The notes below the pieces were generated by a model. That model was not told the DNA's origin. It searched no databases and saw only the letters and a program-made list of their open reading frames with translations. From assembly GCA_963277665.1 (NCBI GenBank), contig OY728143.1, positions 1,118,416,110 to 1,118,480,109 on the forward strand: DNA of 64,000 bases. The letters run 5' to 3'. Below are positions 1 through 12,160 of this stretch, piece by piece. How positions within the stretch are numbered: position 1 is the first letter of the stretch; each line of letters starts with the position of its first letter. The stretch is from Viscum album. Its lineage: Eukaryota; Streptophyta; Magnoliopsida; Santalales; Viscaceae. The position numbers and the translations under genes were made by a program.

Positions 1-1320
1 GACTTCATGAACTATACATGGGAATCACCCCTATAATATTCACAGCAATAGAGGATTCTTCAATTGATGATCAAGGTTATTCCTAAAAAAATAATTTTGA
101 TCTTTTGGACCTTTATATAGTCCCCAAATATTATAATCATTAGGAAAATTCTCATAACATCCCTAGTTGATGATACCACCCATGAAGCTGTGGATCCATG
201 AATTATCATAATGCACTATCCATTGACTCTTTCCATTCTATGAATACCACTAATACCAAACTATATTTTTATAATAGATATCATCATGGGTAGTCTTCTC
301 ATCTTGTCTCATCTGATTCATGACCATTACCATTTGTTCTTCTCAACCAAGAAGTGTCTCCCTGACTATACCATGATCAGATGTGTTCAGGTGTGGACAT
401 AGTTTAGTCATCTAATAGTTATCTAGTAGTAATATTTCGTGATTTTGCAAGTAAGAAATGGTATATTCCCAGAACAAGATATAATCCACCAGTTAGACAA
501 ATAGTACCCATCATACCCACTACCGCGGAGATACATCATGTATGAAGAAATGCACACCTAACACAAAACGATGATGTTCTCAATACCTTTCCAGCATCCC
601 TAAAAATATCTCAATCGATGAAGCTCTCCACCCATAACAAGATATGTATGAATCCATTACATAGGATTTATGAAGGCCCCTCCAATTCAAAATAGATGCA
701 GCAGTCGTAGAATCTTTTCATACCGAGGAAGCCGAGCATGAAGAATTTCAAGCCATCATCTCATTGTCCAGAGAAGATGAAGGATCCCTTGTAAATGGTA
801 ACATACACCCATTGTACATCACATTATGGAATAATGGTGTGGTATTCCACTAGTTACTTATTGACATAGGTTCTAGGATGAATCTCATCCCAACTCAGAT
901 GATCCGCCAGCTAGGAATGTATGAAGTAGATATGAGTCCCTCTATCCTGAAAATTCAGGGTTATGAAATGACTGACTAGAGGGAGTGTGGAATGAAACAC
1001 ATTATAACATAGTTAGGTGGCATGATTTCCATCACTAAATCCATGTTTGTCTCATAGGACACCACTTACAATGCACTGATGGGTAGACCCTGGTTCCATC
1101 TTCATGGGACAGTTCCCTCATCATATCATCAATACCTCAAGTACTCCCTCAACAGTTGAGTGGGAATACTACATGGTAACTAATATCAATTTTCTTAGTG
1201 TAATGGTTGTTATTTGGACTCTGAATATTAAAAGAGTGAGGATAAGTGGGTTCAAACCAATGATGGTGAGAATACTACTTCCTCTGCTGACTAGTGGATA
1301 GATTTGGATGATGTATTAAT
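1..1320 (+). pseudogene. Tat/Ogre-type retrotransposon aspartic protease region
   Basis: This is a decayed Ty3/gypsy aspartic protease, which would process the Gag-Pol polyprotein inside the particle. Around 857 the frame reads LLIDIGSRMNLIPTQ, the family's catalytic motif (normally D-T-G-S, here D-I-G-S, so the active-site Thr is lost). Around 1070-1140 it reads YNALMGRPWFHLHGTVPSS, a hallmark of Tat/Ogre proteases. Stop codons interrupt the frame, for example near 979 and 1011. The upstream 850 bases are probably the Gag-PR junction, but I recognise no motif there. RT follows on the same strand, which fixes the orientation. The protein is certainly non-functional. Assignment to the Tat clade is from motif recall, without an alignment. 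Confidence 0.75.
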
Positions 1321-1999
1321 CCACTTGATTAACCAGTTAGAAGCCACAACCCTAAACCAAGGACACTACTTTTTTGTCTCTAGATTGAGTGGGAGACATG
1401 ATCCCAAATACATGGAATGTCAAATGACCACTTTTTATTCCTATACAAACCAGGATTGAATAATTATAGATCCCCTCACCCCTATAAGGTATCAGGATGT
1501 TTTCGCTATGGAAACAACGATACACCATACATGGATGTTCTACCAAGCTCAGCTAAACAAAATCAATCCAATGCTCCACTAATGATTTGATGTTATGAAG
1601 AATGACCCCTTAAGTCAATGTCTTGGTGGGATCAAGTTGACAACATTTTTCATCAGGGTTTTAGTAGTGTATAATTCTTCAAATGAAGATTCTACCACTT
1701 CTTTGGTTGGAACCTACATTCTATCAAGGTCATCAATCATGGAATAATTTCCTTCTTATAAGGATCTTATTTCCATAGATGATGAAGAAGATTTGGAAGA
1801 TTCCACTCTTACAATCAAAGAGGGTGTATCTACCACCGTTTATGAGTTAATACATGTGAATTTCGGTACCAAGGTAGATTCAAGACCAAAATTGATCAGT
1901 GGAGCTGTGAATGCAGAAGAAAAACAACAGTATATGGGTTTCATTAAGTAGATTTGTGATGTTTTTTCATGGAGTTATGATTAGATTCCAATATTGGAC

Positions 2000-2790
2000 C
2001 CTCTGATCTCCATCCACAACCATGGTCTCCCGATATGAAATTTTGGGTTTAAACAACCTCCAATAAATTTTCTCCCCTATCATGGTTCCATGGTCGAGGA
2101 TGATGTTTATTAACTAATAAAATCCATCATCTTAAAGGTAGGCTAATACCCCAGATTGTTGGCCCATAATGTCCCAGTCAGGAAGAATAACGGACAGATG
2201 AGAGTCTGTATCAACTTTTGGGATCTCAACAGTCATTCTATGAAGGATTATTTTCCCCTACATATGAAAAAGCTATTGATTTGTTCTAGTAATGGGTTCC
2301 AATCACTCTCCATCATGTATTGATATTATGGGTATATCCATTACCGGATGACTCTTGAGGATGAGGGATCCACTACCTTCAGGGCACCGTAATTTACATT
2401 ATGTTACTAGGTAATTGCATTTAGCCTCAACAATTCAAGATCCACATGTACGCAAGATATGAAACTCATATTCAAACCTATCATCGAGATGTTTTTAGAA
2501 TACTATTTTGACGATTTGGTGGTCAGATCCCTCTAGTGCCATGACTATCTCATAAATCTTGAGAAAAGGTTTGGCTACCTCTGCTCCTACAAACTGTAGA
2601 TGAACCCCAGGGATTGTGCCTTTGGGGTTACCTATAGAATTTTCATCATATTTTTTTCAAATACAGAGGAATCGATATCGATCCAGATAATATCAAGGCT
2701 ATCAGTTAGATACATCATCCAAGTAATCTTCAAGAGATCTGAGGCTTCCAAGACCCTTATCCTACATAAACTAGTTTATCATTAATATGG
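2000..2790 (+). pseudogene. Tat/Ogre-type reverse transcriptase
   Basis: Relic of the RT that copies element RNA into cDNA. Around 2175-2260 the frame reads VRKNNGQMRVCINFWDLNS, followed by MKDYFPL. This matches the Ty3/gypsy pattern of V-R-K-x-N-G-x-W-R-x-C-V-D-F-R-D-L-N and then K-D-x-F-P-L. Around 2490-2530 the catalytic box reads YYFDDLVVRS, equivalent to Y-I-D-D-(L/M), with one substitution beside the two aspartates. Around 2600 there is MNPRDCAFGV, matching the M-x-L-N-P-x-K-C-A-F-G-V motif of Tat elements. In-frame stops and at least one frame change make it non-coding. It lies between the PR and RNase H relics in the expected order. Confidence 0.85.
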
Positions 2791-2899
2791 CTGGAAAGTG
2801 TATGTATTTTTCACAATTCATGGAGAAAGTAGTCATCTACAAGTGGGATGAAGAGTGTCAGACTGATTTTGGGGAAATCAAGGAGTACCTACTATAGCC

Positions 2900-3790
2900 C
2901 CTAGTTTTGATGCCACCCAGCTCTTGAAAGCTGCTATTCATCTATATGACCGGCTTGAAATGATCCTTCGGCACCCTTCTCATGAAGATGAACAATAAGG
3001 CGGGAGACCATAGTTTATACTATCGCATCCATATGATCCTCGACATAGAGACTACATATTACTCTATTTAGAAGAGATGCCTCCGGTTTGAATTTGCAGT
3101 CCGGAAGTTGTGGTAATATATGCAACATCATGAGATATAGATGGTGTCCCATGGGGATATGCTAAAATACATTCTAAATTAAACTATGTTTAAAGGTCAT
3201 CTAGAATAGTGGGAAATGATCTTTTTTAAGTTTGACATCAAGTTTATTCAGAAGAAAGATATAAAGGTTCAGGTGCTGCCAAATTTTCTGGATGTCTGTC
3301 CAACCCCCACAGAGCTGTCTGTAGATCTTGACTTCTAGGATGAGGTCATATTTTTAGTGCATTAGTTTATACCATGTTGGAAAATTAATGTTGATTCCAT
3401 TTCAAGAATACCCACTGGAAAAAGGATCAACGATCCCATAATCAACTGATCATGCCTGGGTATCTTGTTCATCATGCCCACATAGGTTGTAATGTCCTAT
3501 TATTTCTTATTGTCATCATTTCACACCAACAATGAAGTGGAGTATAGGGCACTTATCCCTGGTCTCAAGATGGATCTTTTTAACGATTTTCCACACATAT
3601 ATGTGAAGGGTTACAACAAGTTAGTCATTAAAACAATCAACGGTGACTAAGTCATCAGGAAGCCAGAGCTCATACCTTTGTTAAAGAGTGCTCACCAATA
3701 GATAGACCAGTTACCTTCTTGAAATGAAATCATTCAAGTTTCTCGGTCACATAATGGTCAAATAAAATTCCTTTTCTATCATTTATTCAT
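2900..3790 (+). pseudogene. RNase H plus Tat-specific extra RNase H domain
   Basis: Relic of the RNase H that degrades RNA in the RNA:DNA hybrid. The first RNase H is weak (about 2900-3100). The better signal is at 3528-3570, where the frame reads NNEVEYRALIPGLKMDL. It is followed by IYVKGYNKLVIKTINGD and then an I-R-K-P-E-L-I-P segment. This matches the N-N-x-A-E-Y-x-A-L-I-x-G-L motif of the additional, archaeal-type RNase H that plant Tat/Ogre elements carry between RNase H and integrase. Its presence assigns the element to that lineage. Stops are scattered throughout. Confidence 0.7.
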
Positions 3791-4149
3791 ATCTTACAAA
3801 TCCTGACCAGAATGATTTGATAATCCCTATGGCACATCGAAGGGTCATAGATCTTGTCACCCCAGAAAATGATGATAGACAATAGGTAAGACATCTTACC
3901 ATAGGTGCTTCAACATAATGACCTTTAGGTCCCCCTTTCATAGAAGAAGAGACACCTATTTGGAAAACTTCTTTTTTGAGTACCACCAACAAAGTTATTT
4001 ACCAACAGATAGAGTCAAAAGTGAGCTAGTTCATCGGCATGCGGTGCAGTGTACCCTCTAGAGTGGTCCCACCATTGAAAAAATAAACTATAGATGTAGG
4101 ATTGATGGATTTGTTATCTATTGAATGCCAGGAGGTGATATCTCTAAGG

Positions 4150-5219
4150 TTATGTAATAATTCCATGCAAGTTCCCATGGAACTCATCGGGATGGGTCAA
4201 AACTATCCCAAAAGATCCAAATATTGGGCTACATCTATCCAACCATGGTCCATGATTGTATAAAGTTCTCCATGATGTTTCATACATGACATATCCATGT
4301 TGATTACTACGTCGACCACCAGATCCCTTCCATACTACTAAGTACTCTTGGACATTCATGGATTGGGGACTCGATCTCATGGGACCATTTCCACCAATAA
4401 CAGCTAGCTAGTGTCACTTCATTTTTTTCCACATATTTCTTCTTCATATGGGAAGAAGAAATTCTTCTCAAGGAATTAAAGGCCCAATCCAGGATTGATT
4501 TTGTGAGTTCCAACATCATCCACTGATTTTAAGTCCCTCACATCATCCTTATCGACAACGGAACCAACATCCATGTAGTTGAGTTGAATCAATTGTATAT
4601 CAAGTACAACATCTAGTCCAACCACACATTATGCTACCGTGTATTGGAAAATGGATATATTGTGGTGTTAAATAAGCCCCTATATAACAATTTGAAAATG
4701 AAGGTTGGTTAGAACATGAAATGTTGGATGGAAAAGATCCTTAATTCTCTCTGGGATTACTAAACGATGGCTCGTAATTCTACCTAGGTGACCCCATATT
4801 CCATAGTGTAGGGAACAAAGGTTGTCTTAACCATTGAGATTCTATTACCATCACTCTATACCACTATCTACAACAAGAATACGTTAGATAGAGTACTAGA
4901 ACTCAGGGTCGCTGAGCTAGAATCCCTCAATTAGAATAGGCTTCGGGCCTCGCACAATCTTAAGAGGAACCAGAACAAGATATCTAGAATTTTTACAAAT
5001 AATTTTCAACCACTCTCTTGCGTTTATAGGGACATAGTTTTCTCCCAAAGGATTCCAATAATTCCCAGCAAGAAACCACCTATATTCTAAGGAACCTATA
5101 TTATAAACAAGGTTTACCCTATCAACACATATTCCTTGGTCACTATAGAAGGAGAGCAGATTACACAACCCACAAATACCAAGGTTATTCATGTATTACT
5201 TTTCTTATTGAGAAATTAA
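4150..5219 (+). pseudogene. Tat/Ogre-type integrase
   Basis: Relic of the integrase that inserts cDNA into host chromosomes. Around 4345-4395 the frame reads FMDWGLDLMGPFPPITAS, the start of the catalytic core (W-G-x-D-x-x-G-P, first acidic residue present). Around 4547-4570 there is IIDNGTNIH, matching the D-N-G-x-x-F box with the second Asp. Around 4795 it reads TPYSIVxGTKVVLTIEI, matching the conserved A-T-P-F-x-L-x-Y-G-x-E-A-V-x-P-x-E segment. The C-terminal part (about 5030-5219) resembles the G-P-Y-x-I-x-K-V-x-x-x-G-x-Y-x-L region and ends at the TAA at 5217. That stop is the natural end of pol in this lineage. Many internal stops are present. Confidence 0.8.
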
Positions 5220-8200
5220 TGTTTTTATTTTCTCATCCTCCATGACATTAAAACCCATCTTTCCAGACATGAAACATGACGTTAAACTATGAAACTCTTC
5301 TATGTCTTGAACGATGTTAAACTGCAAGCTCCAATTTCTTCTAACCCATCCTACATGATGTTCAACTAACCTTATTCCTTACTAAGAGATGTTAAATTAC
5401 ATGGAATTTCAGAAATTCATATGTATTGATTCCCATCTGTTTGGGATTTATAATAATTATTAGATATTTTTTCCCTAGGTCTATCCTGAGATATAAAAAA
5501 TCCCTTCATCTTTCTAGATTTTCGAGCTGAGTATCCTAGGATAACATAGTGTGGTGTGAGACCCTCTTTGCCCCCCATTCATGTTAGTTTTATGAATACC
5601 ACAACATTTATACCCTTCAAGTATCTTCCCATTTGTCATTCATCCCAACCACACAACATTAAAATGTAAAACATTCTAGAACTATTTTTTGGATTGATTC
5701 CCATCCTTATGGGATACATAAGAATGCCTAGAAATGTTTCCCTAGGTCAAACCCCAGACTCTGAAAATCCATTCATATCTTTGTCCCCCTCATCATTAAT
5801 TATCTTGGGGGATTTCATGTGACGTGGTGAAGACTTATTGGGTCCCCATTCACGCCGGGTTTAAAATATCTACAACATGTTCCTCCCTTGTGATCATTTT
5901 TTTCTGCCCCCTTCCTCCTTACCAAACAACATTAAACTGCAATACATATTAGAAATACCAATGGATTTATTCCCATATTTATGGGATATATATGAATTCC
6001 AAGATATTAATTCTTCGGGTCTAACCCCAGGTTCATCAATTCCTATTCTGGCCCCTTAACCAGAGTTCCCTCTTAAAATTATGAATGGTGTTGTGTATAC
6101 TTCTCTAATCCTCCATCATGTCGGGTCATTTATCCACACCATACACATCACCCTTTGGGATACCTCTCCCCCCTTAATCCCTAGCACACGATGTTAAACT
6201 ACAAAACTTTCTAGAACTACATGTGGATTGATTTCTATCCTTATAAGATATGCAGGAACTCCCAGAAAATTTGTCTTATGGTCAAGCCATAGTTTTATTA
6301 ACCCAATATTCCACTTTGTTCAACCCATATTCTCAAATAATATATCATTAATTAAATACATAAATCTTTTTTTTTTGAATTTTCAACATGCTCAGATGCA
6401 TTACGGTGTAGGGATTAATGTCTTTGATCCAATATAGACATGCTTTCATTCCATTTATATGCTTCATGTGTCCCTTTATTTGGGTTTTCAACATCGTTCA
6501 CATCAAAATCTAGCACCAAATGATATAGATGTTCAGCCTTATGAATCACCTACCGTCCTGGTCCATCATCCTAGAGGATCTTGAAAGAAATTTTGATCCA
6601 GTTTCTATGTTCCAAATAAGGTCAACGACCCTCCCTCTTTTTTATGATCTCATATCAGGAAACATGGTATGTATATTGTGTCTCGAACATGGTCAAAATT
6701 TATCCTCCATCATTACAAAACCTTCATTGTGTTCCAAATATTGAATTCTATGATTCAAATTTCTCTTCAAATCCTCATGTCCAAGTGGGATTTTGATACT
6801 CTCAGTTTTACCACTCCATGAAAATTTTCACGTTGAGTGGGCGAATCATTGTTGTGAGGTCATTCTTGAATCTTTAGAAATGTTACCCCTATCATGTGCT
6901 TCGATGTTCAGTAAGATCGTCACCACCCCTTGTTTCCTATATCGATCATGGATCACACGGTCTTAGGTATTTTGGAATGGATTGTACCAACACGGAAGGA
7001 CTATTCCACCTTGTGGTTTGAACCTTATCGCCCTAAACTAGGAGACCATATCTCAGGATATAAGCATCATGTCCTTAAGCCAAATACACATTCCTTTTGG
7101 ATTGTGTGGTGTGGTGTAGACTTATTTATAATTCTGATCCACACATGGTTTCTTTATGATGACACACTACACATTTATACTTTGAAATACTCACCTTGGG
7201 TCCAAACTCTATGTCCATAAACCATGATCCCCAGTATCCTTATCATAGGAAATTAAACTATGCCCTCTTCATTCGAGTTTTATGATGATGAACTACAAAA
7301 AAATATGTTGTAATTATCAATGAAGTTGTTTCTCTTTTGGTATTTTCTATCTTCCACGCCATCTTAAATAACTACATGTGGCTTGATTCTCACCCTATTG
7401 GGATACGTGGTGAAGATCGAACAATTTTTCACCAGGTCCAATGGTTGAATCACAAAACGTTTCTCCCCTTTCATGGATTAGGTTTCTCCCAGAAGTCTGT
7501 GTTGTGTTATGGGACCTCTCTGGTCCCCATTTAATTTCAGTTTTGTAATAGTCGCCTCAGCTTTTAACTCCCTTGGGGGAACTCTCTGCATTCATTTGTA
7601 CTGCGTGACGTTAAACAACAGAGCCACATCCATGCTTCATGTGTCCCTTTATTTTTATCTTTATCAAATTTCATGTCCAAAGGGATGCATAAATTTTATA
7701 GATTCTAAGACATATATATATCTTACCATTTGGGAAAATGTCCTCGAGGATCCTGAATGACATTTTGGTCAAGATTACTCATTTCGAATATGGTCAGTGG
7801 ATGACCATCAAGTATTCTTCTCATCCCTGGCCACATGATATGGGTACTGTATCTCAAACATGGTAAAAATTTACCCTCCTTTGTTATTCCACCTTCATTT
7901 TCTCCCATATATTTGATTCTTTGATTCATATTTTCTTTCCCTCTCATGTTTTTGTGGATCTTTGAAATCCCTAGTGTTGTCCCACCATGAAACTTCCCAC
8001 GTCGAGTATTAATGTTGGTTTGGTTCGGATTTTACCACCCGACATTGCTTTTTCACTATTGTATGCTCTCATGTTATGGGAGATCTTGACATCACTCCTT
8101 ATTTCCTACACCGATCATGACTCACATAGACTTAGGGATTTTTGTAGGGTCATACCTACATATTGGAGTGTGCAACTCCAGGCTCATTATTCTAAGACAT

Positions 8201-9490
8201 TGAACTAAGATCTCATTCATCCCTTCCATATGACATTAAACTATGTTTCCTCATCCCAAAGGACATTAAACTATTTCATCCTTATCGTATGATGTTGAAA
8301 TTAATGTACTGATCCCATCATATGACCATAAACTGCAGCACCATAATCCTTTCTGCATGATGAAAAATGGAAATTCTTTGTTGTGTACTCGTTTATGTGG
8401 GAATCACCATACGCACTAGTTATTTGTTGTGTAACTTTTATAGGCCTACATATGACTTGATTCCAATAGAAATTCTCAGGATTTATATCCCAAATCGGTC
8501 ACTCAAAAAAAGAGCGCCGACAACAAAAGAACAAAAAAGACATATCAAATTCATCTTCCCTCTATGCACGGATCAATCATGTATAGATAAACCCTCCAAG
8601 AAATACATATTAAATGATTCCTACCCTTGTAGTATACATAGTGAAATCTGGGAATTTTGTCTCTAGGTCTATCTGTATAATGGTAAACTCTCTATTTAGA
8701 ACTTTTGGGGCTCATATCCCCTTTTGGGGATGTGTGGTGTGTTGTGGACTTCATTCCTATCCTAATTTCATGTTTGGTTATGTACCACACCACAAACATC
8801 TCATTTGGGGTGTCAATGTTCTTAATGTATGATCGTAAACTAAAACCTTACCCAAGATGACTTTGAGATGCCCCGTGGTAATAATTGGATGGTTCATCTT
8901 CAACACTATAGAGGATTTCCCCAACCAGTGTAGGTATCTCACTATGATCTACGTCAAGAGTTATGCATGGATTGATTGTCCTACTTATGATATATATTGG
9001 GACTCTCAGACATTTTTTCTTTGGCCCAGCCATAGATTCAATAACCTTCTTGGCCATTCATCCTCATTAATGGTCAAAACTCTATAAACATAAAGTAGAA
9101 GCTTCACATGAATATGTGGGGTGACAATTGATGCTGGGACCCCTTGGCCTTTTCTATGTTAGGTTTTGTCCCTACCCACGTCACATATTTCCCCTTCACA
9201 TCCTCTCCTTGGTATTTGTATGGTGTGAAAGCCTCCTATGGGCCATTCAGTTTACATTTATCATCCCAGTTCCATGAGAACATTCTAGGAATCGAAATAA
9301 TAGTCTATATATAATGACAATTATCTATTTTCCAGGGTCCATGCAGTACAATCATAAACTATGTAAAACATCTTGGTCATATGACGTTAAACTATCAGGT
9401 GCATCTTAATATTTACTGCATGATTCTAAACTATGTACATACCATCTTCTTCTACATGAAGTTAAACTACAAGGAACAGTAGGTATTCGC
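5220..9490 (+). repeat. Degenerate ~270-bp tandem array downstream of Tat pol
   Basis: No gene is seen. Repeating landmarks are a G-A-T-G-TTAAACTAC-like motif, a phrase like GATTGATTCCCATCCTTATG, a CCTAGGTCTAACCCCAG-like phrase, and a GTGTGGTGTAGAC phrase followed by CCCCATT. The TTAAACT-type motif falls at about 5391, 5657, 5931 and 6193, giving a unit of about 263-273 bp. Decayed units continue with the motif near 7244, 7610, 8230, 8260, 8832, 9353, 9380, 9424 and 9461. Established knowledge: the region between pol and the 3' LTR of Tat/Ogre elements often carries tandem repeats that can seed satellites. The units here are old and only moderately alike. Confidence 0.65.
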
Positions 9491-10729
9491 CAGAGATATC
9501 TTATCTAAAATTCGGTTTGATTTTGATTCAGAGCAATACACCCGCCTAATTATCTTTCGTCGTGGTGGTATAATTTCAAGAGTGTTGGAATCCATTCAAG
9601 AAACTAATCACTCCATCTCTATGTTTTCTCCTTTATTTGGATTCTCATCCACTCTCTCATTTGATGAAACCCCCTAAAAGACTTGTCTCATTCCATTTTC
9701 ACTCACCTATCATCCTGGGAAAACATTTGGGAAAATATCAGATTACATTTCGAGTTAGGACCCGTGTTTTCTAACTCGGTCAGCGGGTGGAACAAGTTTA
9801 TTTGTTCCCATTTCAGGATAACATGATATAGATAATGTGTTTCAAACATGGTAAAATATTATACTCTATCATCATGCTTCCCACACTATGTTCTGAATCA
9901 TGGGTGATTTGATTCACACTCACATCCCCCTTTGTTCGGATTGATTCCAACACCCCTGACATTATGCTGCCCATGTGCTAGAGCATGTTGGGAAAAGATA
10001 CTTCTCTATTCTGAGATCATCACTCTCTAGTCACATCCCCCTATCTCAACCTGAACATTCTATGTGGTTAGTCAGATACTGAATGTTTTACTATTGGATG
10101 GATCTCTGATATCCACAGTGAGAAATTATGTGGTTATCCCTTATTTCACACACTGGGCATTACCAACATAAGCTTACGGATTGATCATTATTTGTATCAC
10201 AGATACAATGAATATGTAGTAATCAAATTAGTTAGCAATATTACAATTCATGATTTCTAAATTAACAAAAATGAATAAAATTATGTTTGTGAGTTTCCAA
10301 AAACATATTCACTACTGATTAGTCCTTCGATGGAGCATCTCAGATTTGTTTCTCTATAGTGTGTGGCATCCCAAATTCGATGTTAATGCATGAGCTCACA
10401 CCCTTCTTAATTGGAAGTGCGGTGTAGTCCATAATCCATTATTTTTAATTTATCTCTTTAATCTTGGAGATTTTCCACTTCATGAGATGTAGGTCTCATC
10501 TATTCTTTGGTTTCCTCCATCTGGAGTAGTAATCGCAATATGAGTTTTGATTGGGAATTTGTGAAAGAGGAGTGCTCTTGAATCCATGTTTCTATGCACT
10601 GGATCACATGTTCAGCCTCCCGAAGCTTCAAAATGTTGAAAAACTTCTTGTACTTCTAGGAAACTATAAATCTACGGTCTACCTCCCATAAAATCTCAAT
10701 AAGGTAATCCCAGATGAGCAAATGTGGAA
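9491..10729. other. Non-coding spacer, nothing recognised
   Basis: I see no conserved motif, open frame or clear repeat here. It continues the non-coding 3' part of the Tat-type element, between the tandem array and the minus-strand coding relic. Confidence 0.4.
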
Positions 10730-12160
10730 TCATGCATCTACCCCTCTAGTGAATTGGTCACGTATATAAGGGAGAACTAATCCCATATATCTTATCCACT
10801 TGGATTGTTTGATGTAGTCAATAAAGCAATTGATCAGCTTCCATGACTGGTGATGGACAACCGAGTTTTCTTGCACATCCGAGGCAGACTCATCTAGCTC
10901 CTCTGGGTCGATGGGTTCATACTGTGGGAATTCATCCAAAAGTTCAATAGTGGGATCATCGCCTGGTATTCTATCAGATCTGATGGGTTCCATATCTTAT
11001 ATTGGATCTAGATAATTGGATTCCTCTTCGATACTTTTAGGTTCCCCCACATTAGTGGTTCTACCCACAAGTTTTATCACCATGGTTTGGTAAACTCGGG
11101 CATCCGATTTCATGTCTATCAGCATTCCCCTCAAGAAAGGATCACTGAGACACCTGAAAATCCATAGTAATAGTATGACCACTACATTATGGGATGTTTA
11201 GAAAAATACTATTAATGTTGGCCTAGTTAGGTGGACAACAATAATGAATATGTGACAAAAAGGAAATACATAGATCCAATAGTTGATTGCTTCATTGAGT
11301 TGTTACTATCAGGATCCCCAGACGTTACCCCATATGTGGTTGGGGCATCCAATATTCTGAATGAGATACCTTGGTTTCCACATCCTTCCTGGACCCTTCA
11401 CCCAACTACATTCCAAACACGGGCCCCCGAGCTTTTCCCCCAACATCTGTTTTCATGTGGGAAGGGATATTTGGATAGATTCTCTCTTGCATTGACCAAA
11501 TTTCATTTGAGAAATATAGATGATGTGAGTAATATCATAGCATAAAGGAATGCCTTAGAGCATGCCTCAAGAGTTTCTATGAATTCTCTGATGTCCAAGG
11601 CCACAACCTCACCTTCCTCTAGAGGGCTACCTCTTTCAGATGTAGAATTTCATTTAAGATGTACTTTCACTAGATCTGTCATTGGACATGAGGTTCCCCG
11701 AGAGTGCACTAAATCCTCCAACTCATCCAAATATAACTCCCCACTTTTCTACGAAACCATAAATCTATACCTAATGTGGTCAATACCCAGAAGTTATTTT
11801 CCAAATATATTAAGGTGGTCCAATATTTTAGAAGTACTAAGGAATTTCCTTTTATCATTTGTGGCTTTCCAAGCCTCTGAGTAAAAAAGTGTCTTCAGGA
11901 ATGTCCACACAGTGTAGTCGATTCACCAGAGTTGTGGAAGGTATTTTTAAGAACCCTCTAGATGTAATCCCTTCTTATCTGTTCTTCTCAAATAGAGCCA
12001 CATGATCAGCTACTGCCGCTCAACTATCATTTTTGACCAGTGTAGGCATTAGAATTATTTTCCATACCACTGAACATCTCCTCAACCATGTTTTCATCAT
12101 CACTACCACCAAAACATTCTCTTTCCATTGTACAACCTCAAATTCATGGTTATGGAGGCA
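10730..12160 (-). pseudogene. Unidentified antisense coding relic in the Tat element
   Basis: The minus strand reads as protein over about 1.4 kb, with few stops and at least one frame change near 11180. Pieces in order include LVHSRGTSCPMTDLVKVHL (near 11700), EGEVVALDIREFIETLEACS (near 11590), KYPFPHENRCWGKSSGARVW (near 11450) and an acidic stretch DEFPQYEPIDPEELDESASD (near 10900), followed by DYIKQSKWIRYMGLVLPYI. The plus-strand frames over the same bases are rich in His/Pro/Ser and look like shadows. Some plant Tat/Athila elements are known to carry an extra antisense ORF between pol and the 3' LTR, and this relic lies in that position. I do not recognise the family and assign no function. 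It could instead be a host fragment or a separate insertion. Confidence 0.4.

Noticed and set aside
11231..11884. Two plus-strand frames of about 100 codons
   Set aside because: The minus strand over the same bases reads as more plausible protein, so these are taken as shadows of it.
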